DNA of 52,723 bases from Chloroflexota bacterium (lineage in GTDB: Bacteria > Chloroflexota > Dehalococcoidia > Lucifugimonadales > UBA3495), in assembly GCA_028874075.1 (NCBI GenBank), contig JAPPLU010000005.1, positions 1 to 52,723 of the forward strand. The letters run 5' to 3'. Below the pieces are notes generated by a model. That model was not told the origin of the DNA. It worked only from the letters and a program-made list of their open reading frames with translations, and did no database searches. Within the stretch, counting starts at the first letter, position 1. The number at the start of each line of letters is the position of its first letter. Shown here piece after piece: positions 9,701-18,800 of the stretch. The position numbers were made by a program, and so were the translations under genes.

Positions 9701-10247
9701 AGGCGGCTCGTTGCTCGGGCGAGGCGTAACCGCTGCTCCAAAACCCGGCCAGCGTCTCCCCGACGGTCAATTGTGTGAGGAGTTTGCTGATGCCGAAGTC
9801 CGTCAGCATTGGCCGCCCGTTAACATCAAGCAGTATGTTGGACGGTTTAATGTCCCTGTGGACAACATTTTCGGAGTGGGCGTGGGCCAGGGCTTCCGCC
9901 AGCTCACGCATCACCCGATATGGTTGGAACCCTCCCAGCTGGGAATGCAATTCGCCCTTCAAGTACCGGTCCAGCGAATACGGCTGATATTCCAATACCA
10001 GGTAAGGCGAATTGCCGTCATCAGGCCAATTGCTGCTCAGAAGCCGAACGATATTCGGGTGTCGCAGCTTTCTTAAAGCGCTGGTCTCGCGCTTGAACAA
10101 CTCCCTCTTAATTTCGTCGCCATGGGACGTGTTCAGGATTTTAACAGCCACCTGCGAGTTGCCGGATGCGCTATCCCGGGCCATGTAGACGGAACTCATT
10201 CGTCCGTCACCAACTTGCTCTTGCAGTATGAATCTTTCTGTAATCAT
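6750..10247 (-). CDS. mkoA: Mokosh type I Ser/Thr kinase-SF1 RNA helicase fusion MkoA
   Basis: 1165 residues from ATG 10247; a longer frame to 10349 lacks kinase homology in its extra 34 residues. Residues 1-265 form a Hanks-type kinase: glycine loop VGDGRMSSVY, VAVKIL lysine, HRDIKPSNILL near 129, DFG near 150, then an APE-like SPEQ. After a 300-residue linker comes a COG1112/Upf1-type SF1 helicase: QGPPGTGKTT near 592, DEAGRA near 872, GDERQLPP, then SFQGRECDVVIYSTVRS and SRARDLLVIVGD near 1114. All catalytic residues are present. Kinase plus COG1112 helicase with a separate PLD partner is the published layout of type I Mokosh. The kinase may control the helicase-nuclease; that is inference. 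Its own promoter region is probably 10248-10440. Confidence 0.82.
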   Translation of the reverse strand: MITERFILQEQVGDGRMSSVYMARDSASGNSQVAVKILNTSHGDEIKRELFKRETSALRKLRHPNIVRLLSSNWPDDGNSPYLVLEYQPYSLDRYLKGELHSQLGGFQPYRVMRELAEALAHAHSENVVHRDIKPSNILLDVNGRPMLTDFGISKLLTQLTVGETLAGFWSSGYASPEQRAALPTGPESDLFSLGAVFFHLLSGHEPPPEGPSPDMVDQFVDHPVAIRNLLKRMLAHDPERRFSRGSDLLSALEITRRHETLPSHFLVLTQTATRDIMAASLSQAEDFQSVAEVIIEDLGGMELEDVHIRRDRRDSRDVIILGDSLRLICAVDEQGDALAVKAVQTPYAPNLDSEKVRSMVYRAMWDPVNPGFRSREDATTLSEATEELTNLLSELDTYETVGKVSDERRQSRRDFIENWNIALSRNRNRIEREATALRYSDVSEESDHWRFSLVDLPPDDLDWEDDAPLAVRENANAPRLSIGNLMTIRGRTVDVAKQSNRFRRSDSPIPRFGLLTTNLTEALVANSRQSSAVNAFLYEQMVNPGLARVIVDPSTATRFSESPHDYFQNFLSDDQKTAVSKAVSSNELFLIQGPPGTGKTTVITEIVLQILKRDPEARILLTSQSNVAVDHALTQIANAAGDPPPEMVRLGRSEKIGHGGESWTLSERARTWRQEVLDRCQPELAKLRSGERQARDAIKAGEPENVPEMEAAGTIEEWIVEAKEIAEQLQEYEQEYSSLGSEATDVAIEATAEMVERTRNELREQLDALNGLLPTPIETQGMSEQEILAEIITASVSPNQQVTDTDDPASQELQRIQELRRTITDWTRVVGLTQDFQELIGRSSRVVAATCLFSGKRTGGARLGEAGFDWAIIDEAGRATVPEVLIPIVQSERAILVGDERQLPPMVEDMIGEESSVSPDDHSLDTSLFQTLVEQAEESDWDFFANLSTQNRMYPAIGNLISSVFYDGRLENGGRTRSRQFLFDWMPAPVTWISTSMTPNRAETRVGESFANSAEADVILDLLAKMEEKSRERRRRPSVAVISGYSAQVELLTTRIDNEDQERWRNIQIEIATVDSFQGRECDVVIYSTVRSNGEQRIGFLKDRRRINVALSRARDLLVIVGDGYMMESATIGAELNPFASVLNHIRSHPEECRMIQPNLVSSL

Positions 10248-10440
10248 TTCGTTTCCCGATTGACCTGATTCTTGGCGGTCTTGACTGTCCCCAAGTGTCA
10301 GCTTTAGCGTCTCATGAAGTCCAGCAACTGATAGAACCAGCCGCCACAAACGAAGAGCCCCTCCCGATACGGTAGGGGCCCGGTAAATACTGGCTTAGCC
10401 GGAGGGACTGTCCCTTGGTCTTCAGGTGAGTTCCCGTTGA

Positions 10441-10620
10441 CTAGAACGGCTGGGTGATTATAACACTAGGGTGAAGGTAATCCCAAAAGTTCTTGATTTT
10501 ATCCAGTTTGGTGGGCCTAAGTGTACCGTATTGCGAACTTTCCGGTGGGAGGTTGCGCTGTAATCTATCGATATCCCAATCAGCTTCAGCCACCCCGCAC
10601 AGCAGAGGCAACGAGACCAT
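10441..10620 (-). CDS. Possible 59-residue protein of unknown function
   Basis: ATG 10620 with GGGAGG twelve bases upstream, stop TAG at 10443-10441. The C-terminal half reads like real protein (LRPTKLDKIKNFWDYLHPSV) rather than frame noise. It lies in the 446-base gap between the PAPS-reductase-family gene and mkoA, on their strand. The segment overlapping the repeat at 10485-10541 has a diverged relative after mkoB, where one frame reads GRSTKLVKIQSF, so a duplicated gene end is possible. The rest of the gap shows only a GC-rich hairpin (GCCCCT/AGGGGC, 10357-10379) and no other gene. I recognise no family. Confidence 0.35.
   Translation of the reverse strand: MVSLPLLCGVAEADWDIDRLQRNLPPESSQYGTLRPTKLDKIKNFWDYLHPSVIITQPF
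10485..10541. repeat. Copy 2 of the repeat flanking the Mokosh genes, with compensated inverted arms
   Basis: Positions 10485-10519 match 5210-5244 (28/35). Arms AAAGTTC (10486-10492) and GAACTTT (10535-10541) pair perfectly. Relative to copy 1 a C-to-T change in the first arm is matched by G-to-A in the second. Confidence 0.55.
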
Positions 10621-10693
10621 TGGCCCAGTTTTCCTCCCGATTTGAACGATCCCATCCCGTCAGGGCACGACCTTCCTGTCTTAAAAGCTCCCC

Positions 10694-11506
10694 TCATATG
10701 GAGCAAATTAGGCACCCGTCCCGTTCCTGGGGTTCATCTTCAATGGTTAAACCACCCAGGGTTTCTACAAGAGGTAAATTCTTTCGTTGAGCCTGCTTCC
10801 GCTTTCGGGTCGCCTCCCAATTGGCCTTGATCTGAGCAACACGCTCGGGCCGCTCAAGCTGAGCGAGGGACTCTCGTTCGCTCCAGAAAAATTCCTCGCC
10901 GTGCAAGATGCTCTGTTCTTCGTATTTCTTGGCTTCTTCGAAGAGATCGGGATGGACTTCTTTGAGGCGCACCCATTCAATTTTCTGCTGGTAGAAGCAA
11001 AAGAAGCAACCGGACCTAGTGCGGCCCCAAGCCATGTACGGCGGTAGGCCCAATCCTGACTCATCAAGAATCCGGATCACATCAGCGCGGACGATTCCAT
11101 CTTCTTGAAAAGGATAGACGGTTTTGATATTGGGCTTGGTGCTGATGTACCCTGTCCTCCGCTCATCTGCACGAAGGGCCACGTAATTGATCACCGGGTC
11201 GTTCCCAACGTATGCTTCGAACGGTTTGAGCTTGAGCATTTTGGTACACCAGCGTCTATGATTCGACGGCAACATCCCCCCGTAGACCGTAAGCCAGTGG
11301 TCGAAGTTGTCGACCGTGGAAGTCTTGACGACCGACCTGCCCAGGATCGCCTCCAACCTTCCCAAGTAGTCCAGAGTCTCGGGCAGTTCTTTGTCCGTGT
11401 CGTGGAAGATGTACTCCATCTCCGGTAGCCGGTCGCGCATATAGACGGCAAGCGCCGCGCTATCTTTTCCGCCAGACAGACTAAGAATGTGCCGAATCGT
11501 TGACAT
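10694..11506 (-). CDS. DndC-like / PAPS-reductase-family PP-loop protein
   Basis: 270 residues, ATG 11506 with GAAGGAG seven bases upstream. The PP-loop SGGKDS lies at residues 11-16 (HILSLSGGKDSAAL), the ATP-pyrophosphatase signature of PAPS reductases and of the DNA sulfurtransferase DndC. Cysteines are spaced like an Fe-S ligand set: WC at 87, SGCFFC about 80 residues later, and a C-terminal CLIC only two residues from the end. VALRADERR is the usual second nucleotide-binding stretch. It is shorter than DndC proteins of the canonical Dnd operon (roughly 500 residues). It is the last gene of a cassette that begins with a cysteine desulfurase, so a role in moving sulfur onto DNA or RNA is the obvious hypothesis. 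It could instead sense a sulfur-containing or adenylated ligand. Confidence 0.75.
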   Translation of the reverse strand: MSTIRHILSLSGGKDSAALAVYMRDRLPEMEYIFHDTDKELPETLDYLGRLEAILGRSVVKTSTVDNFDHWLTVYGGMLPSNHRRWCTKMLKLKPFEAYVGNDPVINYVALRADERRTGYISTKPNIKTVYPFQEDGIVRADVIRILDESGLGLPPYMAWGRTRSGCFFCFYQQKIEWVRLKEVHPDLFEEAKKYEEQSILHGEEFFWSERESLAQLERPERVAQIKANWEATRKRKQAQRKNLPLVETLGGLTIEDEPQERDGCLICSI

Positions 11507-11554
11507 GGCGCGGCTCCTTCTTCAAATGGCTGATCTGTATCCCGTCGTTCACCA

Positions 11555-13483
11555 TTAGTCGCTACCGATAATCTGTTGATCAGGCAGCAGGTTAATGGCG
11601 ATCACGGTATCCACCTTGCCCAGATTGGGAGAACAGAATATCTGCACAATCCCACTTTGACCGAGCTGGCTGCCATTCTCGCCAGGGATTGTGCAACTGC
11701 TCTCAATTAAAGCAAACCATTCTGCGCTATTTTGCAGCCATTCTTCCAGTCTCTCAATGTTTCTGCTTAGCCTGCTGTAACGCCGATTGCTGTTGTCATA
11801 GGTATCCCGGAGAGCTGTGTAGTGTCCGATACCTTGGCCCGCGTTTTCAAGGATGGCTCGAAATCCTTCTACGGTGAAACGGAAGCGCCCGCCGTCCAAC
11901 ACAACGCCACCCGGAATATCCGCTCCGAGTTTGGCTGGTGTACTGTCTTCGTTCTTTGCATATACTTCCACGGTAGCGGATCTAGGGAACGGAGGAGCCA
12001 CAGGCAAACCTACACGAGTGAGACTGGCCGCGAAGTGATGTTGGATCTCCAGAGCGTGAGCTGCGGTGAGGCGCGCCTTCTTCACAAAACCTTCGCACGT
12101 CAGCCATTTGACGACTTCTCCGTATTTCTTCGTAATCAGTCTTTCATGGTGCCAAACGATTTTGTAGGCTTGACCGTCCATTCCGAAGAGTTGGGTAACT
12201 TTGAAACCCTGGTTGAGGCTTTCATCAACGGAGGTTAGGCGTCCCGGAAGCAACAAAATAGACATATCGGGACGAAACTGACGGCTCGGGCTTTGCGATG
12301 AATGCACCAAATCACAATCAGCATTGATCACCAACAAAGCGTTTTGGGTTCCTCGCACATACAAATCCCCCAGCTGCAGGTGCTGTCCGTCGGCCCACGG
12401 CGCCGGCTCGGTTAGCGATAGTCTGTACATATCGGCCAACGAGGTGGACGGTGCTCTCTTCAGTGGGACGAACTCTTGCAGGTCGATTGAGTCGAGCTTG
12501 TTCCGTGCATCTATGACCTGCTCACGATCTATGAGCAGATGACCAAGCAGCGACCTGTACAGCCATAGCATATAATCCCCCAATGGATGTCCTTCTGTCC
12601 GCAAGCTGAGGGCATATATGTACAGGTAGTCTTCAAAGCTGAGACTCTTGATGCGGCGGACGAATTCTTCTGATGCTTTGTCGATCGACTTTTCCAAGGA
12701 ATTGACGAAGCGTTGAATGTCGTGACGGACCGGCAACCCAGCTGCTGAAATGCCTAATAGCAAGTACAGGTTCATCTCGTTAGCCAACTGGTCTTTCGAG
12801 GCGTAATCGAACATACCTTCGATCAAACCAGTGACTTCCCTGAATTTGTCCCTTGCTCTTTGAACCCCTTCTTTGGATGACATCAGGACGATAAACGCGT
12901 CGTCTGACCTCTCCAGAATCTCCCTGGCCTTGCTGATGGAAGCTTGGATGGATTGGTTTTCTAGCGCATCTTCGACTAGTTGTTGAATCGCCTCCTCAAC
13001 GGCGGCTGAACTTGGTGGCGTAGGGTCTGGTCCTAAGAAGAAATCCAGGAAGAACAATTTCAACTCTTCATCCGGAAGATCGTCCTCGGTGCCAAGCGGG
13101 ATGGGAGTAACGCCCAGGCGGGACAGATTGTCTACGAGACCGACTAGTTCCAATCGGCGTTCAAGCTGTCGAGAGAAAAGTAGACTTCTGCAAAGTCCCA
13201 ATAGCGATGACTGTTCATCCGCGAGAGCCCGAGCCCACAGGCTGTCGATGAGCGCTTCATCTATGTCCTCTTGGATTTTGATATCGGGGTTCATGGCATG
13301 CAGTTCAGAAAGCGCCACGACGTCGCGGTCTATGGCCGCCCAAAAATCGCCAATCTCGACCCTGAGATCCTCCAAATTCGGGTCATTGTAGGCATCGTCT
13401 ATAACTGCCGCGCGCGTGATCCCTGCGTCCTGAAGACGCCTCGCGACTGGGTGCGTTTGAGTGTCATCCACGGCGGTCATCAC
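11555..13483 (-). CDS. Receiver-like protein with large insertion and unknown C-terminal domain
   Basis: 642 residues from GTG 13483 (GGAG seven bases upstream); ATG 13480 is an alternative. The N-terminal 210 residues look like a response-regulator receiver with a helical insert: AAVIDDAY gives the acidic pair at 29-30, KLFFLDFFLG the candidate phospho-aspartate at 147, FIVLMSS the switch serine at 202-203. In ordinary receivers the pair and the aspartate are about 45 residues apart; here they are 117 apart. Residues 210-330 are helical, and the C-terminal 300 residues (LGDLYVRGTQNALLVINADCDL onward) are unrecognised. It abuts the histidine-kinase-like gene (stop and start at 13483), which would be its natural partner. 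Receiver assignment is by motif layout only. Confidence 0.55.
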   Translation of the reverse strand: MMTAVDDTQTHPVARRLQDAGITRAAVIDDAYNDPNLEDLRVEIGDFWAAIDRDVVALSELHAMNPDIKIQEDIDEALIDSLWARALADEQSSLLGLCRSLLFSRQLERRLELVGLVDNLSRLGVTPIPLGTEDDLPDEELKLFFLDFFLGPDPTPPSSAAVEEAIQQLVEDALENQSIQASISKAREILERSDDAFIVLMSSKEGVQRARDKFREVTGLIEGMFDYASKDQLANEMNLYLLLGISAAGLPVRHDIQRFVNSLEKSIDKASEEFVRRIKSLSFEDYLYIYALSLRTEGHPLGDYMLWLYRSLLGHLLIDREQVIDARNKLDSIDLQEFVPLKRAPSTSLADMYRLSLTEPAPWADGQHLQLGDLYVRGTQNALLVINADCDLVHSSQSPSRQFRPDMSILLLPGRLTSVDESLNQGFKVTQLFGMDGQAYKIVWHHERLITKKYGEVVKWLTCEGFVKKARLTAAHALEIQHHFAASLTRVGLPVAPPFPRSATVEVYAKNEDSTPAKLGADIPGGVVLDGGRFRFTVEGFRAILENAGQGIGHYTALRDTYDNSNRRYSRLSRNIERLEEWLQNSAEWFALIESSCTIPGENGSQLGQSGIVQIFCSPNLGKVDTVIAINLLPDQQIIGSD

Positions 13484-15861
13484 TAGTTGGCTCCCAAGGA
13501 AATCACGAACGTGTTCAACCTGTCAGTGTGGAATGTTCGCTCATCGGACATACGGATAGCGGCTTTGTGGTAAGAGGCAATCTCCCTGGAGATGTATAGG
13601 CCGAGCCCCTTCCCTTCCCCTGGGGGTTTGTCAGTTACGAAGGGTTGGAAAATTTCTTCTTTGCGCGACGGGTCCACGCCGGGACCGTTGTCAACGACTA
13701 AAATTTGTTCAGCATCGGTGTCTACGACTACCTCTATCGTTGGCCTGAAAGATGCGTCTAACAATTTTTGTTGCTTGAGCCAGTACATCGAATTGCTTAG
13801 GAGATTTTCTACGATTTGCGCCACCATGCCCTTTACCATTCGAACGTTCATGCCCTTATCAGAGCCGTTCGGTTGGACCCTCAGGGAATAGCGTACGCCG
13901 TGGCGGTTAAACTGGCTCTGGTGGGATTGAAGGATCTCATCAACCCACTGCACGAGATCGAAACGTTCCCTGACCTGTCGGCCCGCGGTACTGAGTGGGT
14001 CAAGAATCCTCAACCTTTTTTGGAGCGTTTTGAGTTGTTCTTCCAGGACTCCGAAATTACCTGAACCGACGGCGTTGGTCGAGTCCCTCTGCTGAGGATC
14101 AGCAAGGGCCCGAAGGGCGTACTGAGTTGCCCTGTTCAGCTCGTGCGCGACGATTTCCACCATCAGGCCAAGGCCAGCCAAATTGAGCAGCTCAGTCCTG
14201 CCCTTTTCGTAAGACTCTGCCAATTCAGAGGCTTCATCCAACATGAGGCGGATCTTGGCCACTGACTGTTCTAAAGGGCGAACCACATTGGTATCGTTCT
14301 TGAGCTGGGGATATTCGTTCAAAAGCGCTTCAATGTAGTGGCGCATTTGTTGTTCTTCGTTCGCGGCGCGCTCCTCCAATTCGTCGAAGGATATGGGCTC
14401 CAGAGCTCGAGTTTCATTGTCCACCTGGTTCAAAAACGCACGAAAGTCGACCTCCAGCAGGTGCTTCAACATGTACACCAGAGCTTTCTTTTCTGGGCAC
14501 TCTCGTAGCCCTTCTCGATTGGTTTGATCCACTAGGAGTGGGTTATCAACAGCTGATATCTTGACTTGGCCTACAATTTGTTTGCGGTTTACCTTATATC
14601 CGCTCGACGCCAGTGCTTTCCGGTCCAGATCCAGCCAATCATCATCAGGATTCCCGTACGGGTGAACTCGGAATCCATCGCGGAACAGCATCAGACCACC
14701 GGACCACCGGTTCACCAATCTCTGAACCTCGACCCTGTTCCCTATGCCGTCAACTGCTCTCAGCGCCTGCCGATTGTACCAATAAAACTCTACCGAAAAT
14801 GGGCCGAGACACTTCAAGGCGGAAACAGGAGGGTTGTCTGTGAACCCAAATAACTCGCTGAGGCCATAAGAGAAAGTTTTTTGGCGTCCACGCAACCTGT
14901 AGTGAACCGTGCCGTACAACCGCGGCTCGTCGTTCTCCAAACTGTACTCTGCTTGTACCCGTGCGTGGGCCTGCTCGAAAAGAATGCGCTCTATGCTTGG
15001 GATGGGAATGGGGTTGCGGTTCAACCTCAATGAAATTGGAAATCGAGAACGCGGGTAGAATGGGTTGCTGAGTCTGCTGAGTTCGTTGGCGACTTCTCCT
15101 AGCTTACCCATTGACCATTCGGAAGCCAGGGCCGTGATCCGTATCCTGGTCCCGCTGTGTTCCGTTCCGTCTTTTTCTGCACCTTTGGTCGGGGCAACCT
15201 CTATTTCCTCAATGAACTGCGCCACGGGCGAATCAAATCGCCGCCAATCGACATCGAGATTGTTCCAGCGTTTTTCGCCGGCCTCGGTTGTTTCTACGTG
15301 CAATCCCCATCCCAACCTCATCGCTGAAAGCCGGCCGATACCCTTTTCCCCCAAGATCGGACGATCATTGCCTGACCCATTCCGGCTCGACCCAGACTGG
15401 CGCTCTCGCTGGTCAAGACGGTAACGGGTTCCGATCGTCAGATAGACATCCTCGAGGTCCCTTAGGGACATTCCGCTACCAGTGTCCTCGAAGAGGATGT
15501 AGTTGGCGTCGTCCACCACTTCCAACAGCTCGCCCCACGAACTAGCCGCTTTGATCCCACTGGCGAGAGACGTAGCATCGGGAGCGGAATGATATAAGCC
15601 GGCAATCAGAGCCTCTTTGCAATCAGCCATGGCGAGGTCTGACGCTTTGCGTTCGGTTGGGTTGGCTATCCACCAGCTTATGATTTGATGCTGGGCATTG
15701 TAAACGTCATTGTCAAGGCGGACGACTACATCTATATCCGCCCTAGGAGAACCGGCATCGAAGGCATTTTTGACCAATTCGAAAAACGCGACCGCGTCTG
15801 AACTGATGAGTTCGGCGCCAAGTTGAAGAAGAGTCCTTGCGGTGATACGAAAACTTATCAC
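13483..15861 (-). CDS. Dual GHKL ATPase: MORC/Hsp90-like N-terminal domain plus histidine kinase
   Basis: 792 residues from GTG 15861, which overlaps the upstream TGA as GTGA and follows AGGAGG closely; TTG 15882 is the alternative. Two ATP-binding domains are visible. The first is MORC/Hsp90/MutL-like: ELVKNAFDA near 29, EDTGSGM near 128, GEKGIGRLSAM near 172. The second is a histidine kinase: H-box VEIVAHELNRATQYA near 572, N-box ENLLSNSMYW near 687, DNGPGV near 727, FQPFVT and GKGLGLYIS near 753. No transmembrane segment is seen, so it is cytosolic. The gene between domains is long and helical. With the receiver-like neighbour it makes a two-component pair inside a defence-type cassette. 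What it senses is unknown; the MORC-like domain suggests nucleic acid. Confidence 0.8.
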   Translation of the reverse strand: MISFRITARTLLQLGAELISSDAVAFFELVKNAFDAGSPRADIDVVVRLDNDVYNAQHQIISWWIANPTERKASDLAMADCKEALIAGLYHSAPDATSLASGIKAASSWGELLEVVDDANYILFEDTGSGMSLRDLEDVYLTIGTRYRLDQRERQSGSSRNGSGNDRPILGEKGIGRLSAMRLGWGLHVETTEAGEKRWNNLDVDWRRFDSPVAQFIEEIEVAPTKGAEKDGTEHSGTRIRITALASEWSMGKLGEVANELSRLSNPFYPRSRFPISLRLNRNPIPIPSIERILFEQAHARVQAEYSLENDEPRLYGTVHYRLRGRQKTFSYGLSELFGFTDNPPVSALKCLGPFSVEFYWYNRQALRAVDGIGNRVEVQRLVNRWSGGLMLFRDGFRVHPYGNPDDDWLDLDRKALASSGYKVNRKQIVGQVKISAVDNPLLVDQTNREGLRECPEKKALVYMLKHLLEVDFRAFLNQVDNETRALEPISFDELEERAANEEQQMRHYIEALLNEYPQLKNDTNVVRPLEQSVAKIRLMLDEASELAESYEKGRTELLNLAGLGLMVEIVAHELNRATQYALRALADPQQRDSTNAVGSGNFGVLEEQLKTLQKRLRILDPLSTAGRQVRERFDLVQWVDEILQSHQSQFNRHGVRYSLRVQPNGSDKGMNVRMVKGMVAQIVENLLSNSMYWLKQQKLLDASFRPTIEVVVDTDAEQILVVDNGPGVDPSRKEEIFQPFVTDKPPGEGKGLGLYISREIASYHKAAIRMSDERTFHTDRLNTFVISLGAN

Positions 15862-18800
15862 AACCCTCCTGCGGAATCGCAACCAGTTCGAGGTTCAGAT
15901 GAAGAATAGAACACGTCAACTCGATCGGTGTCCCCAAGGATGTTCCAAAGCACACTCGAAATCGCCGCCAGTTCGAACCCTTTCGCATCCGCCAAAACTC
16001 GCTCTACCCCCGTTGCCAACTCTCGCACCTTGGTTTCGTCCTTTGCTCGGATGCGCACGACCGTGGCCACTTCTGACCCGTCACCTCTCGTTAGCCCCAA
16101 CCGCAAAGCGTTGACGCCTGGTTCGTCGTCATGCCCGTCAAAGACGGTGGCTTCCACTCTACGAAAGGCCGCCGCCAATATGTCGATTTCGATCATCGCC
16201 CTGATCTCGTCAGCGGACGTCCATCGTGCTGGAGGTTTCGATGCTACGAAGCTCGCGACCCTTTCAGTCCACGCATCGTCCCCCAATGCGGCATCCGCCA
16301 AGCACCAAATGAATGACTGCATTCGCGGCTCAGTTGCTACTGCCGCCAACCGGGATGCGCGCTGCATAATTAGATCGCGGCTCGGATCTGCGCTTCCGTC
16401 TGTAAGGCCGGATATGATCCGCTGACGCAGTCTCTCCAGCAATTCGGGGTACGTTGCCCTTAGTTGGTCCAACGCATACCGAAGTGCATCTACGAATCGT
16501 CGAGCCGCCTCGCTGTCTGTAGGTCCATCTAAGGCGAATGGGGCACTTCCGCAAGCCATCGGCAAGCCTTCGAACATTAGGGTGGACGGTTCTCGCGCCG
16601 TTAGTAGGGCGTCGCGTACACCCCTGGCCGAATCCGGCAGGTTTGGTTTCCGACGCGTGTACTCAGGCAATTGCGCCGCGAATACGCTCAACGGTCGAAC
16701 CACATCCAACAACTCGTTACCTTGACCGTCGCTGCGCTCTTCCGCGAAGATCCTTACCAGGAGATTGAACACCTCCATCCGTACTCCGGTAACGCGGCAC
16801 AACTGCAGTTCGAATGTTGAAGGCTGTTTCGTCAGTCTCAGGAAGTCGGGAGCACCGAATGTCTGAAGATACGTCCCATTCTCATAGACCGCGATTTCGT
16901 GAGCGTGCGCCACCAGCGTGATGGCCAAGAGAAGTGGCGCCACGCCCATGCGAACGCCGTAAGGACGGTTCTGCAATACTTTGAACATCTCTGCGACCGG
17001 CACCCGTCGTCCGTTAGCTTGCTCCAGTTGGACCAGGATTTGCGATAGGGCAGGCCGGAGATTCAGGGGGTCTGCTCCCGGTGGTGGTTCCAACAGGATT
17101 AAACACCCGCCCGCCTCACGGTGGACGTTGCCGGCAGACAACACCGATAGATACATAGACTTTTCTGGAGGCGCTTTCCCATCGTCGAAACCAAGCGAAG
17201 GTTCGCCGGAATCAGAAAACATCCGCTCAACGAGGCGCTGACGTGCAGCTGATGCAGCACTGCTTAGAGTGCGGCGGTTGAGAAGTTCATTCAGGATTCG
17301 GGGAGCGTTGCCGTACAGCTCGTCGCAAATTTCGGACACCATTGCGGAGAGTTTGCCCCTATCGGGAGGGGAAACCTCCCGACCACGATGCCACCATAGC
17401 GTTTGGCCGAAGTTTCCATTGCGGAACCCGAATACCGAATCCAGGATTTTTCCGAGCGATTTTTGAGATGCGGCGATTTGTCGGGCGACCTCCGCGGACG
17501 CATATGGATCTTGGCTCAATTCCGGCGTATTATCGCCAACCCACTGCCAACTTTGGGCGTCCAAGACTCCCGCCGCAATCGACTGTAGAGGCAACGGTAC
17601 CGCCACGAGTACGTCCGGTGGAATGGCGTCGCCGTTAGCTTCCACGTTGGCGATAACTTCGCGCCTCCCCTCCAGGGTGTCGCATAAAACCATCACGACC
17701 AGTCCGTCTGCCTCCGCCGGACGTTGCATCGTCTCCAGCATATCGGCGACGTCGGCATACCGGATTTCGAAGTGTCGCAACGTGCCACTCTCAATGTAAT
17801 GCCGGCGCGCGACTACTGAACTCTGGGTCAAATGCGGCTTGAGCTGCGCGGACACGGAAGTGACTGGCCCCAAGACGCGCTTAGCTTCCTCAAACGTGGA
17901 TTCCAAATCAACGCTCGTACTTGGCCACAAGCAGTAACCACCGGCGACTCCACGATTGAAGATGAGCTTCCGGTGCCGCAAACCCGCCATCGCCTCGCTG
18001 ATCGCACCGGTCCCATCCCCATCCCCCACTGTAGCCGCTAGTACAACATCGTTCGCCAGTAGATGCTCCGCGTCGAGCACGTTTAGTACGGCAACGGTCT
18101 TCAATGCTTCCAACTGAATGTCGGTCAAATCGGTCATGCGGTCGATGGTGTCCGAGATGCGCAACCACTGGTTCTGGTGGTTTCTTCCCGCTAATCGGTG
18201 TCCAAACGCGCTCCGGATGTAGTCGTAAAAATCGGATAACCGGTACCAAGAAGGACCCAAGGCGTGCCGATCAGCAAAGTGCTGAAGGCCGAACGGCTCG
18301 GACGAAAGTAGGAAACTCAATAGCGACCTTTCGTGCTGCCCGAATCTTCCGAAAAACCGCACGAGCACCGGTAACACAGTAGGATGAAGCGGGTAAGTGT
18401 CCAACGGCGAGAGAACTTCACCGGAGGTGCCATACCAACCTGTACGCAATGCCGCTGCTTGAACGGCAGGGAGGCTCAACTCAACGTCGTTCGTGATCAA
18501 CGTGGGGTCGACATTCAGAGCCCCTTTCACCACGGTTGTCACATGAGACAGAGGTTGGTCGAAGACGATCTCACCGAATCTTCCTGCTACCTTCTGCCAC
18601 TCTTGGCGGTGCGATGAAGGGAGGTTCTCCGCATAGGCGTGAAAGCCTTGATGCAACAGGCCTAAGAGCATCAATGGCCGTTCGCCACTCCGGTCGGCGG
18701 CTTCTGCGAGGCGTTGCAGAACATACACGTCCTCGGTATCAGATCTAAGGGCGGCGTATTCCAGGAATTTACCCAATTCATCCAGCACCAAAAGAACGCC

